From assembly GCA_022713905.1 (NCBI GenBank), contig JAIHTM010000099.1, forward strand, positions 1 through 8,517: a stretch of DNA of 8,517 nucleotides. Direction: 5' to 3'. This document shows positions 1 through 7,006 of the stretch, one piece after another. Made by a program: the position numbers and the translations under genes. Each line of letters begins with the position of its first letter. Position 1 is the first letter of the stretch. Under the pieces are notes generated by a model. It had not been told where the DNA came from. It worked only from the letters and a program-made list of their open reading frames with translations, and ran no database searches. The DNA comes from Collinsella sp. (lineage in GTDB: Bacteria > Actinomycetota > Coriobacteriia > Coriobacteriales > Coriobacteriaceae).

Positions 1-2213
1 GTTACGTTCCAGCCCTCATCGTACGGAACGCTCAGCAGCAGGTTGCCGTCATCCTTGGCGGTATACTCGCCTTCGATCCTTCCGTCCTCAAAAACCGTCG
101 GAATAAACTCGCTCGTCTTAAGCTCGTTAATGATCTGTATGAAAACGTCCAGATTGAGGGCGTAAAAGACCGGTTCATTGTTTTGGGGCATGTCTGTATG
201 GCCCTCTGCGACTCCGATTGACACCGTATGCTGGCTCGGGGCGTCCGATGTATCCGCAATCTGGCGGATATTATTGTCGAATCTCCAGGCCTCGTTTTCA
301 ATCGTTTTCTGGTCGATGGTAAGGGCGACGGGCCAATAGCTGCCGGCAGTCGCATCTTTGTTGATGTAGAGATATCCGATGGAACCCGACGGCACGGTGA
401 CGTTCCACTGCCTTAAGTTCTCGTCATCTTCCGTGTTCGTGGCCTCGATTTTGGTATAGAGCTTTACCTCGCGGCCTAGGATTTTGCTGTAGAGGTCGTT
501 TTGCTTTTCGAAGGGGTTTTCGATCTTCAGCGTGCTGTTTTGGATATCGCTTGAGGCTGCGACGCCAATGCTGAGCGCATAGGGGTTCTCGTACACCGCG
601 CTTGTGGAGTCCGCCTGATTCGTCTTGGCCGAAACGTATCCCGCAGGTGCGTTCTCGGGTATGGCATACTTGACTCCCAGTAAGGCATCGACGGCAAGAA
701 TGGGCTCTGCATAACGGGTCGAAAACTCGCCGACACTGCTGTATCCAAGGGAGTTGAGCAGTGCAATTGCCTGCGGGTTGTTTGCCGATGAATATGAAGA
801 CAGTTGGTTGTATCCAAGCGCCAGGCCTTCGTTGAGGGCAGCGCTATCGGCGCGCGTGATCGTACGGTCGATGCGGTAGAAAGACGCCGAATCCTGGCCT
901 TGAATGGCTGTGATCGTGTTGGTTGCGGTGGCGACATAGGCGCTGTTGGCTTCTTCGGAATAGCCTGTGTACAGCTGGTTCCACATAACATGGGCGTTGG
1001 CAAATAGTTCAATTGCCGTGAGCGCCAGGAGCGGCATGATGATGGCCGGACGATGGGCTCGACGTAATGTTGGCCGCTCATTGAGTTTCTGCAACGCGTA
1101 TCCTGCGGCCCACAACGCAAAGAAGCTAAGCAAAAAAGCTGTGCGCGAGTAGAAGCCGTTAGGAACGCGCATGCCGCACCAGATGTACTCGAGCGGGCCC
1201 AAAACGGAGCTTGCGACCAGGGTTATCGTGACGACGAGTGTTGCGATACGCGTCTTGATTGAAACCGTGCGGTTAACCAGCAGGCTCAACGCAAGCAGCA
1301 TCATGATGATGCCGCAATGGAACTGCGGTGTGCTATCGTTGTTTACCCACATGCAGGGAAGAAAGCCCCTGATAAGCGACTTGAGGCTGGTTTTAAGTAG
1401 GGGGCCGAGTGCCAGAACGGGACCGCCCTTGGACATGGCAAGGATGGTCGGCAAAAAGGTCCATGCGGACAGGAGCAGTCCAAGCGCGATACCCCCGGCG
1501 AATCGCAGGGCTCGATCGAGCATGAGCTTCAAGCTAAATCCTTCTTCTGTTACACAATCGATAAATTCGACCAATACGAAGATGCAGAGGAACAGGATGC
1601 TGATGTAGGCCGTATACCAGCAGAACATGACATTGAGCGCCGTTGCGATGACGAGGCGGGTCATGCGCTGCTTGCGGATGAGTTCGTAGCATCCGTAGGC
1701 GCAGATGGGCAGCAGGATGAGGCAATCGATCCAGAGCGGGTTGCGCAGGTTGCTGATGGTCCAGCTGCAAAATGTGAACGAGAGGGAAAGCAGGAATGCT
1801 GCGGGCTTGGGTAGGCCAAAGCGCTTTTGCAGGAACCAGGCGCTGCTGATGTGGATACAGCCGAGCTTGAGCGCGGTGATAACAAACACAAAGAGCGTCA
1901 GCTTGTCTTGAGGAAACAGTACGCAGAGCAGGTTAAAGGGGCTGGCGAGATAGTAGCTATAGAGCCCCCACGTGTTCATGCCCAGTCCCTGAGAAAAGGA
2001 GTAGCGAAGATTCTCCTCGCCCAAAAGGACGCGCCGGAACCAAGCAAAGAAGTCGATGTACTGGTACTTGAGGTCGCTAGCGAGAAACGAGTTGTCGCCA
2101 AAGGGGTAGACGTGCCCCGCCGCTGCAAGTGCGACAAAGAGCGCGACGGTAAACGCAAAGCAGGCAGCATAGAATGCTACATTCTTGAACGTGCATTTAT
2201 TGGACCGTTTCAT
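1..2213 (-). CDS. YfhO-family membrane protein, likely polymer glycosyltransferase (3' end outside window)
   Basis: The frame is open from the ATG at 2213 to the window edge: 737 residues are visible with no stop, so the C-terminus is missing. Bacillus subtilis YfhO has about 860 residues, so perhaps 120 are lost. Seen: an N-terminal helix (about 12-32), a PFGDNSF loop followed by SDLKYQY (37-52), the YSFSQGLGMN...YYLASPFNLL region (71-96), many hydrophobic helices to about residue 402, then a long non-membrane part with DALLGVKYAI (509-518), YENPYALSIG (541-550) and SVPYDEGWNV (728-737). These are hallmarks of the YfhO family. Known: YfhO works with CsbB and GtcA in decorating lipoteichoic acid and is thought to transfer the sugar from undecaprenyl phosphate outside the membrane. 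Here it overlaps the upstream CsbB-like gene by 17 bases, which supports the same pairing. The acceptor polymer and the sugar are not predictable. The family call is firm; the reaction is inferred. Confidence 0.9.
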   Translation of the reverse strand, partial: MKRSNKCTFKNVAFYAACFAFTVALFVALAAAGHVYPFGDNSFLASDLKYQYIDFFAWFRRVLLGEENLRYSFSQGLGMNTWGLYSYYLASPFNLLCVLFPQDKLTLFVFVITALKLGCIHISSAWFLQKRFGLPKPAAFLLSLSFTFCSWTISNLRNPLWIDCLILLPICAYGCYELIRKQRMTRLVIATALNVMFCWYTAYISILFLCIFVLVEFIDCVTEEGFSLKLMLDRALRFAGGIALGLLLSAWTFLPTILAMSKGGPVLALGPLLKTSLKSLIRGFLPCMWVNNDSTPQFHCGIIMMLLALSLLVNRTVSIKTRIATLVVTITLVASSVLGPLEYIWCGMRVPNGFYSRTAFLLSFFALWAAGYALQKLNERPTLRRAHRPAIIMPLLALTAIELFANAHVMWNQLYTGYSEEANSAYVATATNTITAIQGQDSASFYRIDRTITRADSAALNEGLALGYNQLSSYSSANNPQAIALLNSLGYSSVGEFSTRYAEPILAVDALLGVKYAIPENAPAGYVSAKTNQADSTSAVYENPYALSIGVAASSDIQNSTLKIENPFEKQNDLYSKILGREVKLYTKIEATNTEDDENLRQWNVTVPSGSIGYLYINKDATAGSYWPVALTIDQKTIENEAWRFDNNIRQIADTSDAPSQHTVSIGVAEGHTDMPQNNEPVFYALNLDVFIQIINELKTSEFIPTVFEDGRIEGEYTAKDDGNLLLSVPYDEGWNV

Positions 2214-3165
2214 CAGATTCCTCGTTGGATTCTCGAATGATATAGATGGGACGTCGTTTGGTTTCCAAGTAGGCTTTTGCCAAGTATTCACCGATGATTC
2301 CTAAGCACAGAAGCTGCATGCCGCCAAACAGCGTTATGAGGCAGGCGAGCGACGGCCATCCGCCGACGGGGTCACCCCAAACGAGTGTTTTGACCAGGAT
2401 GACGACGAATCCCAGAATGGCGATGAGGCAGAAAACGATACCCGTGAGAGCGGCGAGGGAGAGCGGCGCCGTGGAAAACGCGACGATGCCGTCGATGGAG
2501 TAGATGAGCAGCGACCAAAAGCTCCACTTGGTCTCGCCGGCTACGCGGTTGACGTTTACGTAGGGGAGCCATTTAGTCTTGAAGCCGACCCAGCCGTAAA
2601 TGCCCTTGGAGAATCGGTTATATTCGCCCATGGAGACGATGGCGTTAACCATGGGGCGCTTCATGAGCCTAAAGTCGCGAGCGCCGTCGACGATGTCCGC
2701 ATTGGAAATGCGGTTGATGATCTTGTAGAACATGCGGGCGAAGAACGACCTGATGGGAGGCTCGCCTTTGCGGGTGGTCCTGCGCGTAGCGACGTTGTCG
2801 TAGTCTTCGGTTTGCAAGACCTCGTACATCTGCGGCAGCAGCGAGGGCGGGTCCTGCATGTCGGCGTCCATGGTGGCGACATAGTCACCCTTTGCGTGCT
2901 GGAGTCCGGCGAACAGTGCCGCCTCCTTGCCAAAGTTGCGTGAGAAAGAGTGCCAGTGGATGACGTATGGATGCGCCGCCGCGGCTTCCGCCTTCATGAC
3001 GGTGAGCGTTTTGTCCGCTGAGCCATCGTCGATGAGGACGGCTTCAAAGGAGATGCTGGGGTCTTGCTGAGTCATGATGCGAACGACGCCATCGAGCTCT
3101 TTGAGAAAGATCGGAAGCGATTCTTGCTCGTTGTAGCACGGCACGACAATGGAAATGAGCGGCAT
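2197..3165 (-). CDS. CsbB/GtrB-type GT2 glycosyltransferase (polyprenyl-phosphate sugar synthase)
   Basis: This 322-residue protein has the usual length of the CsbB/GtrB/YkoT group. Seen: an N-terminal SIVVPCYNE strand (5-13), the nucleotide-sugar site DDGS (46-49), SRNFGKEAAL (75-84), the metal/donor motif MDADMQDPP (99-107), GARDFRLM (161-168), AGETKW (209-214), two membrane helices (about 237-260 and 271-294) and the family-typical tail GEYLAKAYLETKRRPIYII (292-310). Family members transfer a sugar from a UDP-sugar to undecaprenyl phosphate on the cytoplasmic face. The ATG at 3165 is supported by GAGAGG (3179-3174) with 8 bases of spacing; that site lies in the last codons of the upstream glycosyltransferase, whose stop is only 5 bases away, which suggests translational coupling. 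The 3' end overlaps the YfhO gene by 17 bases. The family is clear. The sugar (GlcNAc, glucose or another) cannot be read from the sequence. Confidence 0.93.
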   Translation of the reverse strand: MPLISIVVPCYNEQESLPIFLKELDGVVRIMTQQDPSISFEAVLIDDGSADKTLTVMKAEAAAAHPYVIHWHSFSRNFGKEAALFAGLQHAKGDYVATMDADMQDPPSLLPQMYEVLQTEDYDNVATRRTTRKGEPPIRSFFARMFYKIINRISNADIVDGARDFRLMKRPMVNAIVSMGEYNRFSKGIYGWVGFKTKWLPYVNVNRVAGETKWSFWSLLIYSIDGIVAFSTAPLSLAALTGIVFCLIAILGFVVILVKTLVWGDPVGGWPSLACLITLFGGMQLLCLGIIGEYLAKAYLETKRRPIYIIRESNEESDETVQ

Positions 3166-3170
3166 GCGAC

Positions 3171-4133
3171 TTACCTCTCGTTTTTATTTGCGCTGGAGGG
3201 AATGCTGCAGCTATATGTGTTATACACGTTGACCTCCCACTGCTTACGCTCAACCTTTGCAACGGAATCAAGGATAAGCCCCGTCGCGAGACTCAGGCCA
3301 CAAAGGAACATGAAAGATGCGGCGAGCATTGCGGTGGGGAAGCGGGGGACGAGACCGGTCTGGAAATATTCGACGACGATGGGGATGCCCAGGGCGAGGC
3401 CGATAATCGCAAACAGAAGCGCGACCAGGCTGAAGAATTTGAGCGGACGGTAGTCCTTGAACAGCGTGCCGATCATAGCGACGACCTTGATGCCGTCACT
3501 GACGGTATTGAGCTTAGACTCGGATCCTTCGGGGCGATCGCGGTACTCAATGGGCACGTCCTTGATGCGCCAGCGGTGATCGACGGCATGGATGGAGAGC
3601 TCGGTTTCGATTTGAAATCCCTCGGAAAGTACGGGGAACGTTTTGACAAACGGGCGACTCATTGCGCGATAGCCCGTCATAACGTCATCGAAGCTGAAGC
3701 CATAGATCCACTTAATCATGGCGCGAACTAGGTTGTTGCCAAAACCATGGAAGGCTCGCTTGTTTTCCTCGGCATAGGTTCCATTGGAAAGGCGGTCGCC
3801 TACGGTCATGTCGGCCGTGCCGTTAAGGATGGGCTCGCAGAGGGCCTTTGCCGCTTCGGCAGGGTAGGTGTCGTCGCCGTCGACCATCAGGTAACAATCG
3901 GCGTCGATGTCGCGAAACATCTGACGGCAGACGTTGCCTTTTCCCTGACGCGGCTCAAAACGCACCGTGGCACCGTGCTCTGCAGCAATGTGAGAGGTGT
4001 TATCTGACGAGTTGTTGTCGTATACGTAGACCGTCGCTTGCGGAAGCTCGCGGTGAAAGTCGTCGATGACTTTTCCGATGGTGACTGCCTCGTTGTAACA
4101 GGGGATAATAACGGCAATCGTTTGCTCGGCCAT
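3171..4133 (-). CDS. DPM/DPG-synthase-like GT2 glycosyltransferase with two C-terminal membrane helices
   Basis: From the ATG at 4133 this encodes 320 residues. Seen: the GT-A opening IAVIIPCYNEA (6-16), DNNSSDNT (39-46), the donor/metal motif VDGDDTYP (84-91), VMTGYRAMSR (151-160), GFQIETELS (172-180), YRDRPEGSESKL (197-208), two hydrophobic helices (about 231-253 and 265-287) and a charged tail. This layout matches the dolichyl-phosphate mannose/glucose synthase-like GT2 proteins, which in bacteria usually load a sugar onto undecaprenyl phosphate or act in wall-polysaccharide synthesis. The start is set by AAAGGAA at 4145-4139, 5 bases upstream; a longer in-frame ATG at 4253 would add about 40 residues ahead of the domain and has no such site. 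It is the first gene of the minus-strand set. It is distinct from the next GT2 (DGDD rather than DADMQD motif, no GEYLAK-type tail), so a different sugar or lipid is likely. Substrate unknown. Confidence 0.88.
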   Translation of the reverse strand: MAEQTIAVIIPCYNEAVTIGKVIDDFHRELPQATVYVYDNNSSDNTSHIAAEHGATVRFEPRQGKGNVCRQMFRDIDADCYLMVDGDDTYPAEAAKALCEPILNGTADMTVGDRLSNGTYAEENKRAFHGFGNNLVRAMIKWIYGFSFDDVMTGYRAMSRPFVKTFPVLSEGFQIETELSIHAVDHRWRIKDVPIEYRDRPEGSESKLNTVSDGIKVVAMIGTLFKDYRPLKFFSLVALLFAIIGLALGIPIVVEYFQTGLVPRFPTAMLAASFMFLCGLSLATGLILDSVAKVERKQWEVNVYNTYSCSIPSSANKNER

Positions 4134-4138
4134 GAAGG

Positions 4139-4145
4139 TTCCTTT
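4139..4145 (-). promoter_or_regulatory. Ribosome binding site deciding the first GT2 start
   Basis: On the minus strand this reads AAAGGAA, 5 bases ahead of the ATG at 4133. It favours that start over the longer in-frame ATG at 4253. It lies inside the upstream part of the divergent open frame, which argues that the plus-strand gene begins further right. Confidence 0.6.
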
Positions 4146-4152
4146 GGTCGCG

Positions 4153-4158
4153 TACAAT
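4153..4158 (+). promoter_or_regulatory. Possible -10 element for the DUF6020-like gene
   Basis: TACAAT differs from TATAAT at one base. It sits 24 bases before the ATG at 4183 and 33 before a TTG at 4192, a workable distance for a short leader. No convincing -35 hexamer stands 16-18 bases upstream, so this is only a candidate. Confidence 0.25.
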
Positions 4159-4182
4159 CGAATCGTTTGTTTCGTGGTTAGG

Positions 4183-6060
4183 ATGGGCGCATTGATTCGA
4201 GAGTTCAGGTTATTAGATGTGACACGTGCTGTTTTGCTGTTTGCAGCAAGCATCGCTACGGTGACGTATTGTAGTGGTTCCTTCGACCTGTTTCCATCTG
4301 TCTTGGCATGTGTTGCGATAATCGCATCATTGGTTTATTTCAATTGGTTTGCGTGCAGGGATTTTGCATTTCCGTCTGTTGTTGGTAGAGCTTGCTGCTT
4401 AGTGATTTCCCTTGTATTTTCGTTTGTTCTTGTGCTGGGAGCGCATATTCGCGTGACTGACCCGGTAATTGCCGGCGGGATTTACGAGAACTATATTGAG
4501 CCGTATTCCGCGATTGATTTTGTTGCTTTTTGGGTGATGTCGGCGCTGGTCTTTTGGGTCTTGTCAGTGCTTGTTCAGCTGTCTTGTCGTTACCGCTGCT
4601 GTGTTTTCTGCAAAGATTCGCTGCGGGCTAATGATGGCGACTCGTCCATTCGACTCCTATCTGTTGCGGTCCGTGCTCTAGTGATATTTCTTTTGTATCT
4701 CCCGTTCTTCCTGAGGTATTGTCCCGGTCTGTTTTTTGGGGACACCTTCTCGTCGTTTGCTCAGATTATGGGGTGGAACCCTTTGAGCAACCATCATCCG
4801 GTTGCATTCACCATGATGATGGCTGCTTGTATCAAAATTGCAGGCCTCATGGGGATGAGCCCTTCGGTGGGCGTTGCCTTGCTAACGGTGCTTCAGATGG
4901 CCTGTGTTGCCAGCACGTTTGGCTATCTTTCAATTTGGGTGACTTCCCGCTTGGGGGTCTCCTCTCGCTGGTCTTGGCTGCTCGTAGTCTATTTTGGCTT
5001 GTCACGGTATTGCGCTCTTTATTCTGTGGCGCTTTGGAAAGACCCGTTGTTTTCCTGCTGTCTTGTCTTGATGGTGACCATGCTTGCCGATGCCGTCACG
5101 GGAAAGGATTCCCGGTCGAGCGCGTTGCGTTTGCTCGTTTTTGGTGCCCTAGCGTTGGGCGTTATGCTTCTACGGAATAACGGTTTGTATATTTGCGCTG
5201 CGCTATTCGTGGTGCTTGCGATAGTTGTAGCTTTGGGCCGACTCGGCTGCATTGCCCCGATGAAACCTGCCTCTCGTTTGACCGTATCTCTTGGATTTGC
5301 GCTTGTCACATGCTTGGTTATTACGGGGCCCGTGTACTCGGCTCTGGGCGTTGTTCCATCGGAGGATGTTGAGTCAGTGGGTATTCCGCTTGCTCAGATG
5401 GCTCGCGTTGCCGCGCTCGATGGCGGAATGTCCGAGTCCGACCGTTCTTATATGAACGAGCTGCTCCCGCTTGATCGTTACAAAGAGGTTTACCACCCCA
5501 GTATTATCGATCCGCTTAAATGGAACGATGACTTTAATTCGGACCATTTAAAGGATGGATTCTGGGCTCATTGGGCCTCGATGCTTTCGCGTAACCCTTC
5601 GATATACTTTGAGGCGTGGGAACTGCAGACGTTTGGTTTTTGGGCCCCAAATGTAAAGGGTGCTGACGGTCTGCCTGAAAACTTCCTCATGGGCGTTCCG
5701 TATAACCTTGTGGCCGACGCAAAGGCTTCTACGGGAGTTTCATTTCGCAACTTGCTTGCGCCCCTCGGCGATGATGTTGATGTGGCGCTTGGACTGAGCG
5801 CTTGGTCTATTCCTGGCGCCGTTGTCTTTTGGTTGCTCATGTTTTCGACAGCACTGTTGGTGTCTTGTGGTCGCGCAAGGTTTGCTTTGCCGCTTTTGCC
5901 ATTTTTGTTGTTGTACGGGACGCTCTTTATTGCCAGTCCTATTTGGTACTGGCCTCGTTATATCGTGGCTGCTCAATTTGGTCTTCCTGCCGTGCTTGTG
6001 GTGGTCGCTCGCGGCATGCTGTCTGATGGAAGACGTCCCGAAAACGATGTTGTGGGATAG
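4183..6060 (+). CDS. Polytopic membrane protein, DUF6020-like, possible GT-C glycosyltransferase
   Basis: From the ATG at 4183 this gives 625 residues with about a dozen hydrophobic helices. Seen: a GDTFSSF loop (186-192) after a CPGLFF stretch, SNHHP (202-206), LWKDPLF (284-290), LLRNNGLY (329-336), a long polar segment (about 394-540) and PIWYWPRYIV (586-595). The acidic loop after the early helices, NHHP and KDP/RNN signatures resemble the DUF6020 family as I recall it, and the topology suggests a GT-C transferase, which would use a polyprenyl-phosphate sugar outside the membrane. That function is inferred. The start is uncertain: the frame is open back to an ATG at 4132, which overlaps the divergent GT2 start and has no ribosome site; ATG 4183 lies right after TTAGG, and TTG 4192 has TAGGA 8 bases upstream. 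Composition is more AT-rich than the flanking genes. It is followed after 89 bases by the ABC exporter genes on the same strand. Confidence 0.8.
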   Translation: MGALIREFRLLDVTRAVLLFAASIATVTYCSGSFDLFPSVLACVAIIASLVYFNWFACRDFAFPSVVGRACCLVISLVFSFVLVLGAHIRVTDPVIAGGIYENYIEPYSAIDFVAFWVMSALVFWVLSVLVQLSCRYRCCVFCKDSLRANDGDSSIRLLSVAVRALVIFLLYLPFFLRYCPGLFFGDTFSSFAQIMGWNPLSNHHPVAFTMMMAACIKIAGLMGMSPSVGVALLTVLQMACVASTFGYLSIWVTSRLGVSSRWSWLLVVYFGLSRYCALYSVALWKDPLFSCCLVLMVTMLADAVTGKDSRSSALRLLVFGALALGVMLLRNNGLYICAALFVVLAIVVALGRLGCIAPMKPASRLTVSLGFALVTCLVITGPVYSALGVVPSEDVESVGIPLAQMARVAALDGGMSESDRSYMNELLPLDRYKEVYHPSIIDPLKWNDDFNSDHLKDGFWAHWASMLSRNPSIYFEAWELQTFGFWAPNVKGADGLPENFLMGVPYNLVADAKASTGVSFRNLLAPLGDDVDVALGLSAWSIPGAVVFWLLMFSTALLVSCGRARFALPLLPFLLLYGTLFIASPIWYWPRYIVAAQFGLPAVLVVVARGMLSDGRRPENDVVG

Positions 6061-6104
6061 TTTTCCAGTTTCGCAATGCCGCCTTCCGGTGCTAGGAGCG
6101 GGTC

Positions 6105-6110
6105 TATACT
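6105..6110 (+). promoter_or_regulatory. Possible -10 element for the ABC exporter genes
   Basis: TATACT lies in the 89-base gap after the DUF6020-like gene, 39 bases before the GTG start at 6150; initiation would fall near 6117. The -35 region (around 6083-6088, CTTCCG) is weak. No hairpin terminator is visible between 6061 and 6104, so read-through from upstream is also possible. Confidence 0.4.
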
Positions 6111-6134
6111 GTTCGTTTGTCAACGATTACGAGT

Positions 6135-6141
6135 AAAGGAG
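6135..6141 (+). promoter_or_regulatory. Ribosome binding site deciding a GTG start for the permease
   Basis: AAAGGAG stands 8 bases ahead of GTG at 6150. An in-frame TTG at 6117 would extend the protein by 11 residues but would place this strong site inside the coding region, so GTG 6150 is preferred. Confidence 0.8.
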
Positions 6142-6149
6142 TTGCATCC

Positions 6150-6995
6150 GTGTCGGATCAGACAAAGCAACAAGAAACTCGCAGTCTGCCTGCGACGTTT
6201 GCTAAGAACGAATTTGAGAAGGATGCGTTTATCCTTCGTCAGCTGGTTACCAAGGATTTTAAGATCAAGTACCGCCGTAGCGTTCTGGGCGTCGCATGGT
6301 CGGTGCTTAACCCACTGCTGATGATGATCGTCATGGCGATCGTGTTCTCGACGATTTTCGCCCAGGGCCGAAATGGCTCGATTACGCCCGAAATGTATCC
6401 GCTGTACTTGATCGTGGGTAACGTTACCTTTGCCGTCATGTCCGAGTCTACGAACCAGGCTCTGACGTCCATCGTGGGTGCGGCTCCGCTGCTTAAGAAA
6501 GTTAAAGTGCACCGTTGGGTTTTCCCGGTGCAGAAGGTGCTCTTCTCGCTGGTCAACTTTGCCTTCTCGCTGGTCGCCGTCGCCATCGTTATGCTGTGGT
6601 TCCGCGTTATGCCTTCTTGGCACCTGATTCTGCTGCCGGTTTGCCTGCTGCTGCTTATGTGCTTCTGCATGGGCCTGGGCATGATGCTCTCTGCCCTTAC
6701 GGTCTTTTTCCGCGATGTCATGCATCTGTGGAGCGTCGTCATCACGGCGTGGACTTACATCACGCCTATTTTCTGGACGACCGACTTCGTTGCGCAAATG
6801 CCGCATCTCGTGCGCATTCTGGTCTATGCGAACCCCATGTATAACTACCTGCAGTTTATGCGCGATATCTTCCTGTTCCAGACCACGCCCTCGCTTTTGA
6901 CGTTTGGCATGTGCGTCGCTTGGGCGGTTCTTGCGCTTGTTATTGGCTACACCGTGTTCCATAAGTCCGAGCGCAAGTTCATCCTCTACATCTAA
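6150..6995 (+). CDS. ABC-2 permease of a polysaccharide/teichoic acid exporter (Wzm/TagG type)
   Basis: This encodes 281 residues from a GTG start with an AAAGGAG ribosome site. Seen: an amphipathic N-terminus (FILRQLVTKDFKIKYRRS, 27-44) leading to VLGVAWSVLNPLLMM (45-59), then five or six further hydrophobic helices, the coupling-region sequence LLKKVKVHRWVFP (114-126), FFRDVMHLW (186-194) and YITPIFWT (203-210), followed by ANPMYNYLQFMRDIF (227-241). These are classic features of the permease that exports undecaprenyl-linked O-antigen, teichoic acid or similar glycopolymer. It would pair with the ATPase encoded 11 bases downstream. In a Gram-positive host the cargo is most likely a wall teichoic acid-like polymer or rhamnan/galactan, made by enzymes largely outside this window. 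Family call is firm; cargo unknown. Confidence 0.95.
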   Translation: MSDQTKQQETRSLPATFAKNEFEKDAFILRQLVTKDFKIKYRRSVLGVAWSVLNPLLMMIVMAIVFSTIFAQGRNGSITPEMYPLYLIVGNVTFAVMSESTNQALTSIVGAAPLLKKVKVHRWVFPVQKVLFSLVNFAFSLVAVAIVMLWFRVMPSWHLILLPVCLLLLMCFCMGLGMMLSALTVFFRDVMHLWSVVITAWTYITPIFWTTDFVAQMPHLVRILVYANPMYNYLQFMRDIFLFQTTPSLLTFGMCVAWAVLALVIGYTVFHKSERKFILYI

Positions 6996-6999
6996 GGAG
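6993..6999 (+). promoter_or_regulatory. Ribosome binding site overlapping the permease stop codon
   Basis: TAAGGAG contains the permease stop TAA and lies 7 bases before ATG 7007. An adjacent GTG at 7004 would leave only 4 bases, so ATG 7007 is the better start. The overlap implies coupled translation of the two exporter subunits. Confidence 0.75.
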
Positions 7000-7006
7000 T
7001 GCTGTG

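Noticed and set aside
527..1120. Minus-strand frame of 197 codons
   Set aside because: It is a shifted-frame shadow of the YfhO-family gene, which is open through the entire region and carries recognisable motifs.
4234..4249. Inverted repeat TTGCTG-TTTG-CAGCAA in the DUF6020-like gene, considered as an operator for the divergent GT2
   Set aside because: Six-base arms are expected by chance in several kilobases, and no promoter elements could be aligned next to it.
4134..4253. Longer N-terminus for the first GT2, starting at 4253
   Set aside because: The added 40 residues precede a complete GT-A domain, have no family resemblance, and the internal ATG at 4133 has a good ribosome binding site.
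6117..6149. TTG start for the permease at 6117
   Set aside because: A strong AAAGGAG site lies between it and GTG 6150, and the predicted transcription start falls at about 6117.
6120..6962. Long minus-strand open frame of 280 codons opposite the permease gene
   Set aside because: Its product is rich in His, Arg and Gln with no membrane or domain pattern, as expected from the antisense of a hydrophobic protein. The plus-strand permease has clear family motifs.
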